A stretch of 64,000 nucleotides of DNA. Source: Psychrobacillus glaciei. GTDB taxonomy: Bacteria > Bacillota > Bacilli > Bacillales_A > Planococcaceae. The notes below the pieces were generated by a model, which did no database searches, had not been told where the DNA came from, and saw only the letters and a program-made list of their open reading frames with translations. Below, piece by piece: positions 1-8,423 of this stretch (position 1 is its first letter; each line of letters begins with the position of its first letter). Both the position numbers and the translations under genes were made by a program. The DNA lies in the NCBI RefSeq assembly GCF_008973485.1, contig NZ_CP031223.1:3038001-3102000 (forward strand), given 5' to 3'.

Positions 1-203
1 ATGGTAGGTAATTCAACCTTATGGCTTTCAAATTGAATTGTAACTCCCATTTTTTTACTACTAAATCGTCCACTTACGTTATGCTTACCTCCCCCAACTC
101 TTCTTGCTGGCGGTGACTCTCTTACCCGTTGTACCTCTTTCTTTGCCTCGTCTGTTAAACTGAGCTTATTTGCCCACTCATCAAACTCACTATCACTCAT
201 CAT
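1..203 (-). CDS. tnsA: TnsA-like heteromeric transposase endonuclease subunit, 5' part only
   Basis: Reading leftwards from ATG at 203 (or the adjacent ATG at 200) gives an open frame of about 67 codons that runs off the window edge. It begins MSDSEFDEWANKLSLTDEA and contains SPPARRV and NVSGRFSSKKMGVTIQFES. I recognise these as the N-terminal signature of TnsA endonucleases of Tn7-like elements, which cut the 5' strands at the transposon ends while TnsB cuts and joins the 3' strands. The start lies 3 bases past the tniQ stop, so the two are probably translated together. The catalytic part is outside the window, so activity cannot be judged. The family call rests on recall of the N-terminal pattern. 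Confidence 0.7.
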   Translation of the reverse strand, partial: MMSDSEFDEWANKLSLTDEAKKEVQRVRESPPARRVGGGKHNVSGRFSSKKMGVTIQFESHKVELPT

Positions 204-205
204 TA

Positions 206-1540
206 CTATTTTCTCCCCTTCCCATTATAAAGACTGTTCATAACCAATAAATCTCTCCAATATTCTTGGAGAACCCTCTCCTTCAGTAATCCCCTTTTAT
301 TAGTTTTCATTTGAATTTTCTCACTACTTGGATATATACCCTCATTTACTAAGGAATAAAAGGCAATTTGAATTTCTTTTTTTAATTCCTCTATTCTTTG
401 TTTTGATTCTAAATTGATATACTCTCTATATCTTTTTGAAATTTGTTTACAGTATTCAGGAAAATTACTATATAAAACTCGTTTATCGCGACCTATTATT
501 TTTGCAGTCGCTACCATAGAAATTGGTTGGTCACATATTAGTACTTCATTTAGACTATTTTCAATTGAAACAAAGTCAAGTCTTCTTCTAATCACTTTCT
601 CTTTACTTGTTTTCGTTTTTTCAACCAGATGACTTATAGTCACATTTGGCAAATTTTTTGAGAAGAATTCCAAAATTGTAGTATCTAATTTAAAACAGAC
701 CATTAGTAATCCATCGAGAGTGGGAATATTTTCTGATTTAATCCAAGCCCTTAAAGTACTCTTAGGAATACCTAAGAATCTAGCAAAATTAGGTATATTA
801 TCAGAAAACAGGTCTTGATTGATATAATTTAACTGTTTACTGATATTTTCTTTAACAAAGAGTTTACTAGAATTTAAACCTATTAAGCTTTCAATATTTA
901 GATAGACAAAAGTATGCCATTGCCATTCCAGATTATTAATCTCTTCAATAGCTTCATCTTGTATTAGCAAGTTAAAACAGTTTGGACAATGCCCTGGGAT
1001 CATTTGTCTACGAAGTATATCAGTTTTTTTATAGCAGGCCGGACATTTATCAATTAGATAACACTTATGTTTAAAACAAATCTGTACCGGTTTTAAATAC
1101 CAAATAAGCGGATAGTAAATACTTTTGTTGTTATCGTTCCAATTCTTTATACATTCCGGACACCAAGAGAAAGTTTCTTTAAATAAATTTCTTAAAGGAA
1201 CTAAATCTTTTAATTTAAACAGGGTTAAGTTAGCCAAATCAATTCTGGTTGTTAACTCTTCTAAAACACGAACCAATTCAGTTGAGTTATCCTTATATCC
1301 ATTTATTGTTTTAGCCCCTTCAAAAAAACTGTTACCACCGTATTTAGAGCTTCTTTCCAAATAATCTTTATGCAATTCAGGAACCACTAGCTTATTTACC
1401 AAGTGACCAACATTAAGGTTATGTTCATATGAAAGCCTAATTAAATAACTGCATAGACTTTCTACTAAACCTGTTTCAATTCCAATAGGATCAATGTTAT
1501 ATAAGATACTTCTTGAAGCTTGAATAGTTAACACCTCCAA
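206..1540 (-). CDS. tniQ: TniQ/TnsD family target-site selector of a Tn7-like transposon
   Basis: The 444-residue protein has an N-terminal TniQ-type region followed by a cysteine-rich zinc-binding block: CPEC at 127-130, CFKHKC at 155-160, CPAC at 166-169 and CPNC at 185-188. A helix-turn-helix-like stretch follows at about 251-285 (ARFLGIPKSTLRAWIK), then a basic C-terminus. TniQ/TnsD proteins bind the target site and recruit TnsC, then TnsAB. The length is close to Tn7 TnsD (about 500 residues) and longer than the short TniQ of CRISPR-linked elements, which suggests a DNA-sequence-specific selector. It is the first gene of the operon, ahead of tnsA, which is not the Tn7 order. The start is uncertain: TTG at 1540 has GAGGTG about 10 bases upstream, while GGAGGTG lies just inside the frame and could serve a later start. 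Confidence 0.82.
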   Translation of the reverse strand: MEVLTIQASRSILYNIDPIGIETGLVESLCSYLIRLSYEHNLNVGHLVNKLVVPELHKDYLERSSKYGGNSFFEGAKTINGYKDNSTELVRVLEELTTRIDLANLTLFKLKDLVPLRNLFKETFSWCPECIKNWNDNNKSIYYPLIWYLKPVQICFKHKCYLIDKCPACYKKTDILRRQMIPGHCPNCFNLLIQDEAIEEINNLEWQWHTFVYLNIESLIGLNSSKLFVKENISKQLNYINQDLFSDNIPNFARFLGIPKSTLRAWIKSENIPTLDGLLMVCFKLDTTILEFFSKNLPNVTISHLVEKTKTSKEKVIRRRLDFVSIENSLNEVLICDQPISMVATAKIIGRDKRVLYSNFPEYCKQISKRYREYINLESKQRIEELKKEIQIAFYSLVNEGIYPSSEKIQMKTNKRGLLKERVLQEYWRDLLVMNSLYNGKGRK

Positions 1541-1768
1541 TAATTAATTCACCTCAAGAATTCTCTTGATAGATTACTATTAATTATTGGCAATTAAATA
1601 ATAGATTTATTCATATAAAAAAAATTTTTGATATGAATAAATCAAAACATTAACATGATATAGATTACTAATATCTCTGATAATTATTAAATAAACAATT
1701 TATTGGATTTAAGAATAAATTTCCAAGTAATAGACAATTAATATTGTATATTGGAGGGAAAGTTTATT
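1541..1768. promoter_or_regulatory. Divergent regulatory region with a long perfect dyad
   Basis: This AT-rich gap separates the minus-strand tniQ operon from the plus-strand zinc-ribbon gene. It contains a perfect inverted repeat with 13-bp arms, GATTTATTCATAT at 1604-1616 and its complement at 1631-1643, around a 14-bp A/T spacer. A site of this size between divergent genes suits a repressor operator or a transposase-binding site at an element end. I could not find an obvious TGT...ACA terminus or a set of TnsB-type 20-bp repeats here. Confidence 0.5.
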
Positions 1769-2005
1769 ATGATAATAAAAAAACATGATGATAAGATCAT
1801 TTATTGCTACTGCTGTCGCAAAAGGACTTTATTTGTACGTCGAGATTTGCATAATAATAGTGGTGTAGAGAGTCATTGTAGTGAATGTTCATACGTTTGG
1901 TTTGAATGGCAAAATCGAGCAGTAGAACGAGAAAAAGAAAAGTGGATTGAATACAATGGAGAAGTAGCAAATAAAACAAATGGCGGTCAAATATTTATAC
2001 ACTAA
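1769..2005 (+). CDS. Small zinc-ribbon protein of unknown function
   Basis: The ATG at 1769 follows TTGGAGGGA with good spacing, so the upstream TTG at 1751 is part of the ribosome site. The 78-residue product has two cysteine knuckles, CYCC near residue 14 and CSEC near residue 40, followed by a charged helix. This is the pattern of a small zinc ribbon of the kind found in regulators and phage or plasmid accessory proteins. It diverges from tniQ and may belong to the same mobile element. No family is recognised with certainty. A DNA- or RNA-binding role is only inference. Confidence 0.6.
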   Translation: MIIKKHDDKIIYCYCCRKRTLFVRRDLHNNSGVESHCSECSYVWFEWQNRAVEREKEKWIEYNGEVANKTNGGQIFIH

Positions 2006-2365
2006 CATTTTTTATCATTCTCCATAGCAAAGAACACTTTATTAAATAATTGAGTAAATAAAAAAAGCGACCAACTCAACAAAGAGAAGGTCGCTAATTC
2101 ATTTGTAAATTTTAATTGAAAATCAATTGTTACGCATTGGGGCTAATTCAATTAATGCACCAGTTAGCCATCCATGCAGCAATAAACTCTGCACTACATA
2201 TAGTGAGTATTGTTTCAGAACGAGTATAGAATAGTATGATTGGCGAGAAAAGTCGATAAACTATGGTCACTTAGAACTCCTGACTCCAACGAACTCTAGG
2301 TATAACAAAATGTCATACTATACGAGTAGCACTCATGGGAGATTAAAACTACTCTGGTTATTGGT
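2006..2365. other. Intergenic region with a terminator and a degenerate palindrome
   Basis: No open frame with a ribosome site is seen. The stretch holds the hairpin at 2066-2095 (entered separately) and, at 2141-2169, GGCTAA and TTAGCC flanking ATGCACCAG, a degenerate relative of the repeat family that dominates 8-21 kb. Confidence 0.5.
2061..2095 (-). terminator. Rho-independent terminator
   Basis: AGCGACC at 2066-2072 pairs with GGTCGCT at 2089-2095. Read on the minus strand it is followed by a run of T, so it should end the transcript of the YTGPGGG gene pair. Confidence 0.65.
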
Positions 2366-2569
2366 TCATCCAAGCCTACTCAAAACGCGATACAAACATT
2401 CTAAAGACTCTTCCTTTTTTAAAATTTTTTTCTGAGTCCTTTTGTTATAAGCTTTTTTAAATCTTAATGGGTTTTTCATCATTATTTTGTGGCTGCTTTG
2501 GTTAATACACGGGTTAACGCAACCAAAAGCATAATAAGCATACTTTAAGGCATCAGTTAGATATCCCAA
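2366..2569 (-). CDS. Small basic hypothetical protein coupled to the YTGPGGG gene
   Basis: A 67-codon frame starts at TTG 2569, overlapping the last 13 bases of the upstream gene, and is preceded by AAGGAG at good spacing. The product is lysine- and arginine-rich in its second half (KNPLRFKKAYNKRTQKKIL) with no membrane segment. The ribosome site, the overlap and the terminator downstream at 2066-2095 argue for a real gene. The lack of any recognised family argues for caution. Confidence 0.4.
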   Translation of the reverse strand: MGYLTDALKYAYYAFGCVNPCINQSSHKIMMKNPLRFKKAYNKRTQKKILKKEESLECLYRVLSRLG

Positions 2570-2994
2570 CCAATACTCCTTAAAGCTTTTTCTATAATTT
2601 CTGCTTCTTTTACCATTCTCATTTTACGAAGTTCGATTGCAAATAATGGCCAAGGCGGGTGTATTGCCATATAAGGATTTGAATCTGGACCAGTGTACAT
2701 TCCTCCACCGGGTCCAGTATAAAGTCCTCCTCCTGGTCCTGTATATAGCCCTCCACCAGGGCCAGTATAGAGTCCGCCTCCCGGTCCTGTGTATGCACCA
2801 CCGTCTGGTCCTGTATACATTCCACCACCGGGTCCTGTGTACGCTCCACCGTCTGGTCCTGTATACATTCCGCCACCGGGTCCTGTGTATGCACCACCGT
2901 CTGGCCCTGTATACATTCCGCCACCGGGTCCTGTGTATGCACCACCGCCTGGTCCTGTATACATATTTCGAATTCGAAGTTTTGTCCCATTCAT
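2557..2994 (-). CDS. YTGPGGG-repeat protein
   Basis: The ATG at 2994 follows AAAGGAGG. The 145-residue product consists of a ten-residue leader, about twelve tandem octapeptides of the form YTGPGGGx or YTGPDGGx (about residues 12-107), and a C-terminal tail with PYMAIHPPWPLFAIELRKM. Similar repeat-plus-tail proteins occur in unrelated bacteria, usually annotated hypothetical, but their role is not known to me. The tail carries a helical region that may be the functional part, with the glycine-rich repeats as a flexible or beta-structured spacer. The underlying DNA is a 24-bp tandem array, which makes copy number prone to slippage. The plus strand is also open here because of the repeat, but that proline-rich frame has no credible start. 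Confidence 0.7.
   Translation of the reverse strand: MNGTKLRIRNMYTGPGGGAYTGPGGGMYTGPDGGAYTGPGGGMYTGPDGGAYTGPGGGMYTGPDGGAYTGPGGGLYTGPGGGLYTGPGGGLYTGPGGGMYTGPDSNPYMAIHPPWPLFAIELRKMRMVKEAEIIEKALRSIGWDI
2690..2965 (-). repeat. 24-bp tandem coding repeat
   Basis: About twelve units, each encoding YTGP(G/D)GG plus one variable residue (A, M or L). Alternation of GGGM and DGGA units in the middle suggests 48-bp higher-order duplication. Confidence 0.85.
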
Positions 2995-3495
2995 GATTTT
3001 TCCTCCTTTACAGTTTAGTTGTCTCTAATTACATAATTCGACAGTGATAATACACTTTCCTTCTTTACTTCGATACTTCAGATATAGTTCTTAATCTTCC
3101 TAGACTTAGTTTAATCAATAATATAGCCCGATTTTTTTAAAACCATTTATTACCCTTACTATAAGAAAATACAATAGACAAATTACATCAAAGGGGAAAC
3201 GTGCACCTTTTTTATTCAATGTCAAACATTATTTCAAGCTACAACATGACTTCAATAAGAAATATTCTTTTGTAAACTTAGAGACCATTAGCCATCCATG
3301 TAGTGCTTTACCATAGAGGATAAGAATGGACCACTTGTACTTGATACCTTAGAGAATACTTAACTAACTTGCAGAAAGTAAGAACCGGTTAAAATACATA
3401 TCACAAAACCCTAAAAAAAGAGCGTACGGTTTTAAGTGTACACTCTTCAAAACAATTATATTTGACATAACAATATAGGATACAGTAGTTAAATA
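2995..3495. other. Intergenic region without a gene
   Basis: It holds the promoter area of the YTGPGGG gene on its left. Near 3288-3310 is a degenerate copy of the TTAGCCATCCATG sequence also present at 2163, and on its right is the terminator of the gajB-like gene. No supported open frame is seen. Confidence 0.45.
3411..3447 (-). terminator. Rho-independent terminator of the Gabija-like operon
   Basis: AAGAGCGTAC at 3418-3427 pairs with GTACACTCTT at 3438-3447 with one wobble. On the minus strand the hairpin is followed by seven T, 50 bases after the helicase stop. Confidence 0.65.
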
Positions 3496-5433
3496 TTAAT
3501 CTTCAACGCTAAATCCAATTCTCTCTAGCTTTCCAATGAAATTTTGTGAATATTCTTCTACATTAGCTTTTTTAATGAAGATCGTTAAATTTTTTTTTGC
3601 TCTTGAACATCCCACGTAAAAGAGTCTGTACGCAGATAAAACACCATATACAGTACTCTCTTTTAAACATTCCTTAATATTGGAGACATTAGGTCTTAAA
3701 AGATACTTATTGTAATGGCCTTCGTACAAACCCTTAAATATCAGATTGCCTTCAAAACGTTTGTTTAATTGCTCAATCCTATCGTTTAGAAATGTAGAGT
3801 GTGTATCATAACTATCTCTGTTTAGTTCTGAAATTTTACATCCTATATGGTTTACTGTATCCGCAACGCATTCATTGTACTCATAATAAAAAGACTCTAA
3901 TGAATTCAAAGAAAGGTCTGTACTAGTCCAAAGTTTTAAAAATTTGTGCATATGGACTACAGGATTCTTAAAAGAATCTTCAGCTATAAAAAATACAGAA
4001 TTATGGCTTTCTCCTTTTACACCATGTTGTGTAGATACTTTTGGATTGTTTAAATAATTCGAGAGTGCCTTAAATTCATTTAATCCAACCTCCAGGACTT
4101 CAGAATATTCATCACCTATCTCGTCAATATAGTTAGTTTTAAAAATGTTAGTTTTTCTAAGGGATATTAAAAAATCGTGTATTGAGTGTTCTTTATGGAA
4201 GGAATCATATATTTGACTTAACAGTATGTTAAAGTCAACTTTATGCTGATGACTAGTTATTTTACACATGTTTAAATCAAATATTTTGGAATTAATTTTT
4301 ATATTGTGAATAATACTTCCAAGATTTGAATTCTTATAATGCTCCAAGACTTTTTCTACAAGAAAAAGTAATTTAAAAAGAGAATCTGAATTTTCATTTG
4401 TATTATCTGATAGGATATTAACTGCATTTAGTTGTTTTCCGTAGGAATATTTCTCCAGCCTGTTAAGTCGACTGTACAATTCACCTGCTCCTATAGAATT
4501 AAATCTTTGCTGATTTAATAAAAATAATAACAAAGCATCGGGATAAGAAGATTTTTCTATCTCTAGTCTATCATGAATATTGTCACACAATATCACTCTC
4601 GGTGGATGTGCAGGTATTATAGCCGAATTTTTAGAAGATGGACTTTGATAAAATTCTTCATCGTTATAAATATTATTTAGAACAGAAACAATATCTGGTA
4701 TCGATCGGTGATTAATATCTAATTTTATCTCAGTATTTAAAGTTTTTAACTCATCTTCAAAAAACCCATCATAATTTTTGTATATTTGTTGCATCTTATC
4801 ACCAAGAAAATATAGGTTGGAAGTGGTATCGATGACTGCTTTGTAAAACATTCTTAATACGCTGGAAGCTGAATCTTGGTATTCATCGATAAAAATCCTT
4901 TGATATTTTTGAGTGATCCTTTTTTTAATCTTTGGAAACTTATCAAAAATCTTTTCAGAGAATAATATTAAGCTATCGTGGGATAATCCTCCTTTGTATA
5001 AATGATCGTTTGCAGATTCGTTATAATAAATAGATTTTATATTGTTTTTAATAACTTCAAATGATAAAGTACCATGCTTATCAATATACCTCTGATTTCT
5101 AGCAGTTATGTTTTCTTTTTGTTTCTCATTCACTATATCGTTCCTAATTAAATCTCCAAAAACTTCAAAGTACAAATCTACTATTTCACTCTTAGAAAAA
5201 TAAATATTTACAAAACTGTGAAGAAACGAGTGGATTGTACTTATATAAATACCTTTTGAATTTATATCTTTTTTAAGCTCTTCTGCAGCTCTTTTAGTAT
5301 AAGTAATGCAGAGAATATTATTTTCAGGAAATTCTACTTTATGGCTTATAATCATGGACTTTATTTTAGTCGTTTTCCCACTACCTGCTGGAGCGTTGAC
5401 TAAAAAGATATTATTTATTAATTCTGCAACCAA
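3496..5433 (-). CDS. gajB: GajB-like UvrD/REP-family helicase of a Gabija-type defence system
   Basis: The 645-residue protein is a superfamily 1A helicase. Walker A is at 14-22 (APAGSGKTT), motif II is DEYQD at 183-187, and motif VI is YVGCSRAKK near 606-614. The TTG start at 5433 is fixed by AGGAGGG six bases upstream and overlaps the end of the ATPase gene by 16 bases, so expression is coupled. In Gabija, GajB is a UvrD-like partner of the nuclease GajA and responds to phage-altered DNA termini or nucleotide pools. At 645 residues it is longer than the founding GajB (about 500). A Gabija-type role is inferred from the gene pair. The helicase assignment itself is clear. Confidence 0.82.
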   Translation of the reverse strand: MVAELINNIFLVNAPAGSGKTTKIKSMIISHKVEFPENNILCITYTKRAAEELKKDINSKGIYISTIHSFLHSFVNIYFSKSEIVDLYFEVFGDLIRNDIVNEKQKENITARNQRYIDKHGTLSFEVIKNNIKSIYYNESANDHLYKGGLSHDSLILFSEKIFDKFPKIKKRITQKYQRIFIDEYQDSASSVLRMFYKAVIDTTSNLYFLGDKMQQIYKNYDGFFEDELKTLNTEIKLDINHRSIPDIVSVLNNIYNDEEFYQSPSSKNSAIIPAHPPRVILCDNIHDRLEIEKSSYPDALLLFLLNQQRFNSIGAGELYSRLNRLEKYSYGKQLNAVNILSDNTNENSDSLFKLLFLVEKVLEHYKNSNLGSIIHNIKINSKIFDLNMCKITSHQHKVDFNILLSQIYDSFHKEHSIHDFLISLRKTNIFKTNYIDEIGDEYSEVLEVGLNEFKALSNYLNNPKVSTQHGVKGESHNSVFFIAEDSFKNPVVHMHKFLKLWTSTDLSLNSLESFYYEYNECVADTVNHIGCKISELNRDSYDTHSTFLNDRIEQLNKRFEGNLIFKGLYEGHYNKYLLRPNVSNIKECLKESTVYGVLSAYRLFYVGCSRAKKNLTIFIKKANVEEYSQNFIGKLERIGFSVED

Positions 5434-7553
5434 TTTAATCCCTCCTCTATATAATCAGGAAGCATTTTTTCTATCAAACCGTTTAGAATAACAGAATACA
5501 TAAAATCAGTCTTTCCATTTTCAGTGTGTTTCACAATTTCTCTAATACTGTACTTTTGATCCAAGTTTGAATCATCTGGTTCAAGAGTTTCAGGGGCAGA
5601 TTCATCCCTTTTTGGCTTAACAGGTTTTGGAACAGTATATTTGAGCTTATCATTTTCTCTAAGTTGAATCCATTCATCTCTATTTTTTCTTTCTAAAACA
5701 TTGAAGCCATAATGTTTAGCCAGCATGGCTTCTTCTAAAGTGCGTGCATAATCTTCTGTTTTTCCTTGATAATTAACTAGAGCTAGTCCTCCGAACAATT
5801 CATTTCCCCCAGTTTCTTTCCATTCATATAAATTAGGTACTGTTGGAGAATCGATTCCTGTTGACTCAAGGTAGTAACTATTAATAGTTGCATTTGTGGT
5901 TAAAGATGCTATTACTGCTTCTACAGTATCTGCATCTTTTTTATAATCTAAATCAGTTAAAATAAGTGTCTTGATATTGAGGAACTTAATTATTTCGCTA
6001 TATTTATGTGCATATGCACCGCCAACCTGTACAAATGCTATATATTTCTGATTAAGCTCTTCATATTTATCCAGGGTCAATAACTTCCTTATAAGCAGCC
6101 TTTCTGTATCACCCTCGTATAAAATAACCCTATCTGCAAAAACTATGTCCGAAAATCCAATTTCATAAAACCAATTATAGAAATTATCGAGAGTGGCGTC
6201 ACCGCTTATACTATCTTTAAACGATGAAAAGTCATAAATTTTACTTGCTAGATGATTTAATGGTCGTGAAACTCTAAGATTTTTCATCTCAGTTAGACGT
6301 ACCATTTCTCCAGAATGAGTACTTATTAAGCCCTGAATCTTTTTCTCAAAAAAATATTTATTAAGATACTTACCAAAGATTCTTTGCATTTGGGGATGCA
6401 TATGTGACTCGGGTTCCTCTACAACAAATATATTGACCAATAAGGGGTCTATTTTACGTTTATATGATTCTAGTTGCAAAAGAATATATATCATATTACT
6501 ATATCCCAATCCTTGAGATGCCTCATTAAGATAATAACCTTCGTATTTATATTTTGTATTGGTTATTTGATTAAGTAGAGTAGTTATTGTATCTTCATTA
6601 ATATCTATATCAAGAATCATGCTAGCTGTATTACCACCATTTGCAGTAGCAATAGTTTTAACTGCTTCGCTAAGCCCCTTTATGGATGCATCTCGCACTA
6701 AATCTATAATTTTCGCATCTTGTATAGGACTAAGTATCTTATCTGGTAAATCCGCTAATAAAGTACTAAAACTTTCATTATGTTTAGCAAGCTCCACCAT
6801 ATTTTTACTTAGACTCCTGTAATTCCCGTTATTTTGATCATCTAGGGATCTGCCTGCATTAATATATTTATAATTGAAAAGTCTTCTGAAAGTAGATAAC
6901 TCAATCTCTACTTTGTTTGTATAGTCGCTATCGCTAAAAAAACATTTCTCAAGGATACTTGCTTCATATGTAGACAGTATTATCTCTTTAAATTGCTCAA
7001 TTTTTAAAGTGGGGTCTTCTGAAGTATTTATTTTAATAAATCTATCCTTTAATTTTTTTAGATTAATTTCTAGTGCTTGACTAAAGGATATTTTAGTCGG
7101 CTGAAATAAGTGTTCAAAATAAACACTTTTATTATCTGGATTCAAATCCATAATAAAATCGGCAAAATTCCTAATATCGTCGCTTTCATTATAATCGACT
7201 CTAAATCGTATTGATGTCGCAGGAATAAGTAAATCTCCGCTACTAGTAGGTAAATTTGTATCAAATAATTTATTTACAATCATTTCTATTGTCGCTAATA
7301 CATCTTGATTCTCTTCAAAACATTCTATAAATATAGGACATACTTTATCAACCCATTTTTTAGAAAGCTGAACGGGTATGTCTGAGATACAAAATGGAGT
7401 TTTACCATTTTGTAATATTGAGCCTATTAAATTTATCATAGAGGTCTTACCACTATTATTGGCACCCGCAAGCAAAGTAACTTCATCCGCCATAGAAAAA
7501 AATTCACCTTGAAATTTTCTATAATTTTGTATAGTTATTTCTTTCAAAAGCAA
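5418..7553 (-). CDS. gajA: GajA-like OLD-family ATPase/TOPRIM nuclease
   Basis: The 711-residue protein has an N-terminal ABC-type ATPase with Walker A GANNSGKTS at 30-38, a signature-like ASQGLGY at 345-351, Walker B IFVVEEPES at 375-383 and STHSGE at 411-416. A C-terminal TOPRIM nuclease follows, with YEGDTE (Glu480) and LTDLD (Asp534, Asp536). This is the layout of class 2 OLD nucleases, which sit next to UvrD-type helicases as in the Gabija system. About 130 residues more than the founding GajA suggests extra insertions. The first codon is probably TTG 7553, with a G-rich stretch 9 bases upstream. An alternative TTG lies two codons in. It heads the operon with the helicase. Confidence 0.85.
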   Translation of the reverse strand: MLLKEITIQNYRKFQGEFFSMADEVTLLAGANNSGKTSMINLIGSILQNGKTPFCISDIPVQLSKKWVDKVCPIFIECFEENQDVLATIEMIVNKLFDTNLPTSSGDLLIPATSIRFRVDYNESDDIRNFADFIMDLNPDNKSVYFEHLFQPTKISFSQALEINLKKLKDRFIKINTSEDPTLKIEQFKEIILSTYEASILEKCFFSDSDYTNKVEIELSTFRRLFNYKYINAGRSLDDQNNGNYRSLSKNMVELAKHNESFSTLLADLPDKILSPIQDAKIIDLVRDASIKGLSEAVKTIATANGGNTASMILDIDINEDTITTLLNQITNTKYKYEGYYLNEASQGLGYSNMIYILLQLESYKRKIDPLLVNIFVVEEPESHMHPQMQRIFGKYLNKYFFEKKIQGLISTHSGEMVRLTEMKNLRVSRPLNHLASKIYDFSSFKDSISGDATLDNFYNWFYEIGFSDIVFADRVILYEGDTERLLIRKLLTLDKYEELNQKYIAFVQVGGAYAHKYSEIIKFLNIKTLILTDLDYKKDADTVEAVIASLTTNATINSYYLESTGIDSPTVPNLYEWKETGGNELFGGLALVNYQGKTEDYARTLEEAMLAKHYGFNVLERKNRDEWIQLRENDKLKYTVPKPVKPKRDESAPETLEPDDSNLDQKYSIREIVKHTENGKTDFMYSVILNGLIEKMLPDYIEEGLNWLQN

Positions 7554-7936
7554 TTTAAATAACCCCCATCTACATATTTAATTACATTTTTCAATTAATT
7601 ACACTTTACCAGTAAATACCTGTTTTAGTATATAGCGAAAATTTATTGTCGGTTAATTTGTCGTATAATCACCTTATTTAAAGAAGAATTAATTGATATA
7701 TTCTATTAATTCTTTTTTAAAAGCTTTGTTATTCACTAAGAAACTCAGTAACGAACTTTTTCTTTACTTTATCTCACTTGCTATGAAATCTTCTAAGATC
7801 CAATCGTCGGAATAGCAAATCTAATTTAATGTTTTAATAGAATTTAATTTTTTTAGTGTAGCTGTTTATTTGCTTTAATATGCTTAGCGAAGTGCACTTG
7901 CAAATTTTAAGTCTGATAAGCTTGAGGACGAATAAT

Positions 7937-7976
7937 AAAAACAGGAGAACAAAATCATATTTGTTTTCCTGTTTTT
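7937..7976. terminator. Bidirectional terminator
   Basis: AAAACAGGAGAACAAA pairs with TTGTTTTCCTGTTTT almost without mismatch, with A and T tracts outside. It can end transcripts from either side. Confidence 0.6.
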
Positions 7977-8057
7977 TCTTTGTCTATTTTTTATAACTCG
8001 TCGAGAACACTCGTGAATATATTTTTGTATATAGATTGATTATTTCGGGAAGCGAAT

Positions 8058-8092
8058 ATTCAACTAAAGCACCCGTTAGCACAATAAGAAAT
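8058..8092. repeat. Palindromic interspersed repeat, merged form, copy 1
   Basis: ATTCAACTAAAGCACCCG followed by TTAGCACAATAAG. The dyad arms AACTAA/TTAG frame a GCACCC core. It lies directly after the stop of the 55-residue membrane-protein gene. Confidence 0.7.
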
Positions 8093-8095
8093 TTC

Positions 8096-8263
8096 TTAAT
8101 TCTTTTTTTGCAATAAGTCCAACTTTTCTTCAATACGATTTAATTGTTCCTTTTTGTATTTAGAAGAACGCCAAACTAGTAATAGAATTACGATGAAAAA
8201 TGGTATAATTCCTAAAAAAATAACTGTCGAAATAATATCAATAATATTTAATCCTGTATCCAA
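8096..8263 (-). CDS. Single-span small membrane protein, DUF4083-like
   Basis: A 55-codon frame starts at TTG 8263, preceded by AAAGGAGG at ideal spacing. The product has one hydrophobic segment at about 12-31 and then a basic, coiled-coil-like tail with QLNRIEEKLDLLQ. The combination of one span plus RIEEKLD resembles the short Bacillus proteins grouped as DUF4083. That family match is from memory. It occupies one unit between two repeat copies. Confidence 0.6.
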   Translation of the reverse strand: MDTGLNIIDIISTVIFLGIIPFFIVILLLVWRSSKYKKEQLNRIEEKLDLLQKKN

Positions 8264-8374
8264 ATTTTAATTCCTCCTTTTAAATTATGATATTTATCCA
8301 ATTTTAACATTAACTTGTTCAACTAACCTACCCCTTTATTTGAAGTACAATAACGGCTGTATCCTGACCATCCT

Positions 8375-8406
8375 TGTTCTACTAAAGCACCCGTTAGCTT
8401 AATAAG
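8375..8406. repeat. Palindromic interspersed repeat, merged form, copy 2
   Basis: TTCTACTAAAGCACCCGTTA then GCTTAATAAG, 17 bases past the stop of the lipoprotein gene at 8424. Confidence 0.7.
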
Positions 8407-8423
8407 ATTCTATATTAATTATA

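Larger units (their letters stand above)
7554..8095. other. Intergenic region upstream of the Gabija-like operon
   Basis: AT-rich and without a supported gene. It contains the operon's promoter area (right next to 7560-7680), a strong bidirectional terminator at 7937-7976 and the first well-preserved copy of the palindromic repeat at 8058-8092. Confidence 0.5.

Noticed and set aside
1541-1768. Recognisable Tn7 right end
   Set aside because: I saw one dyad but no array of about 20-bp TnsB sites and no TGT/ACA terminus that I could defend.
2690-2965. CRISPR-like regular DNA repeats
   Set aside because: The 24-bp period is continuous without spacers and stays in frame as YTGPGGG codons, so it is a coding tandem repeat.
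2637-3028. Proline/tyrosine-rich plus-strand open frames
   Set aside because: They are the antisense shadow of the glycine-rich repeat gene and lack ribosome sites.
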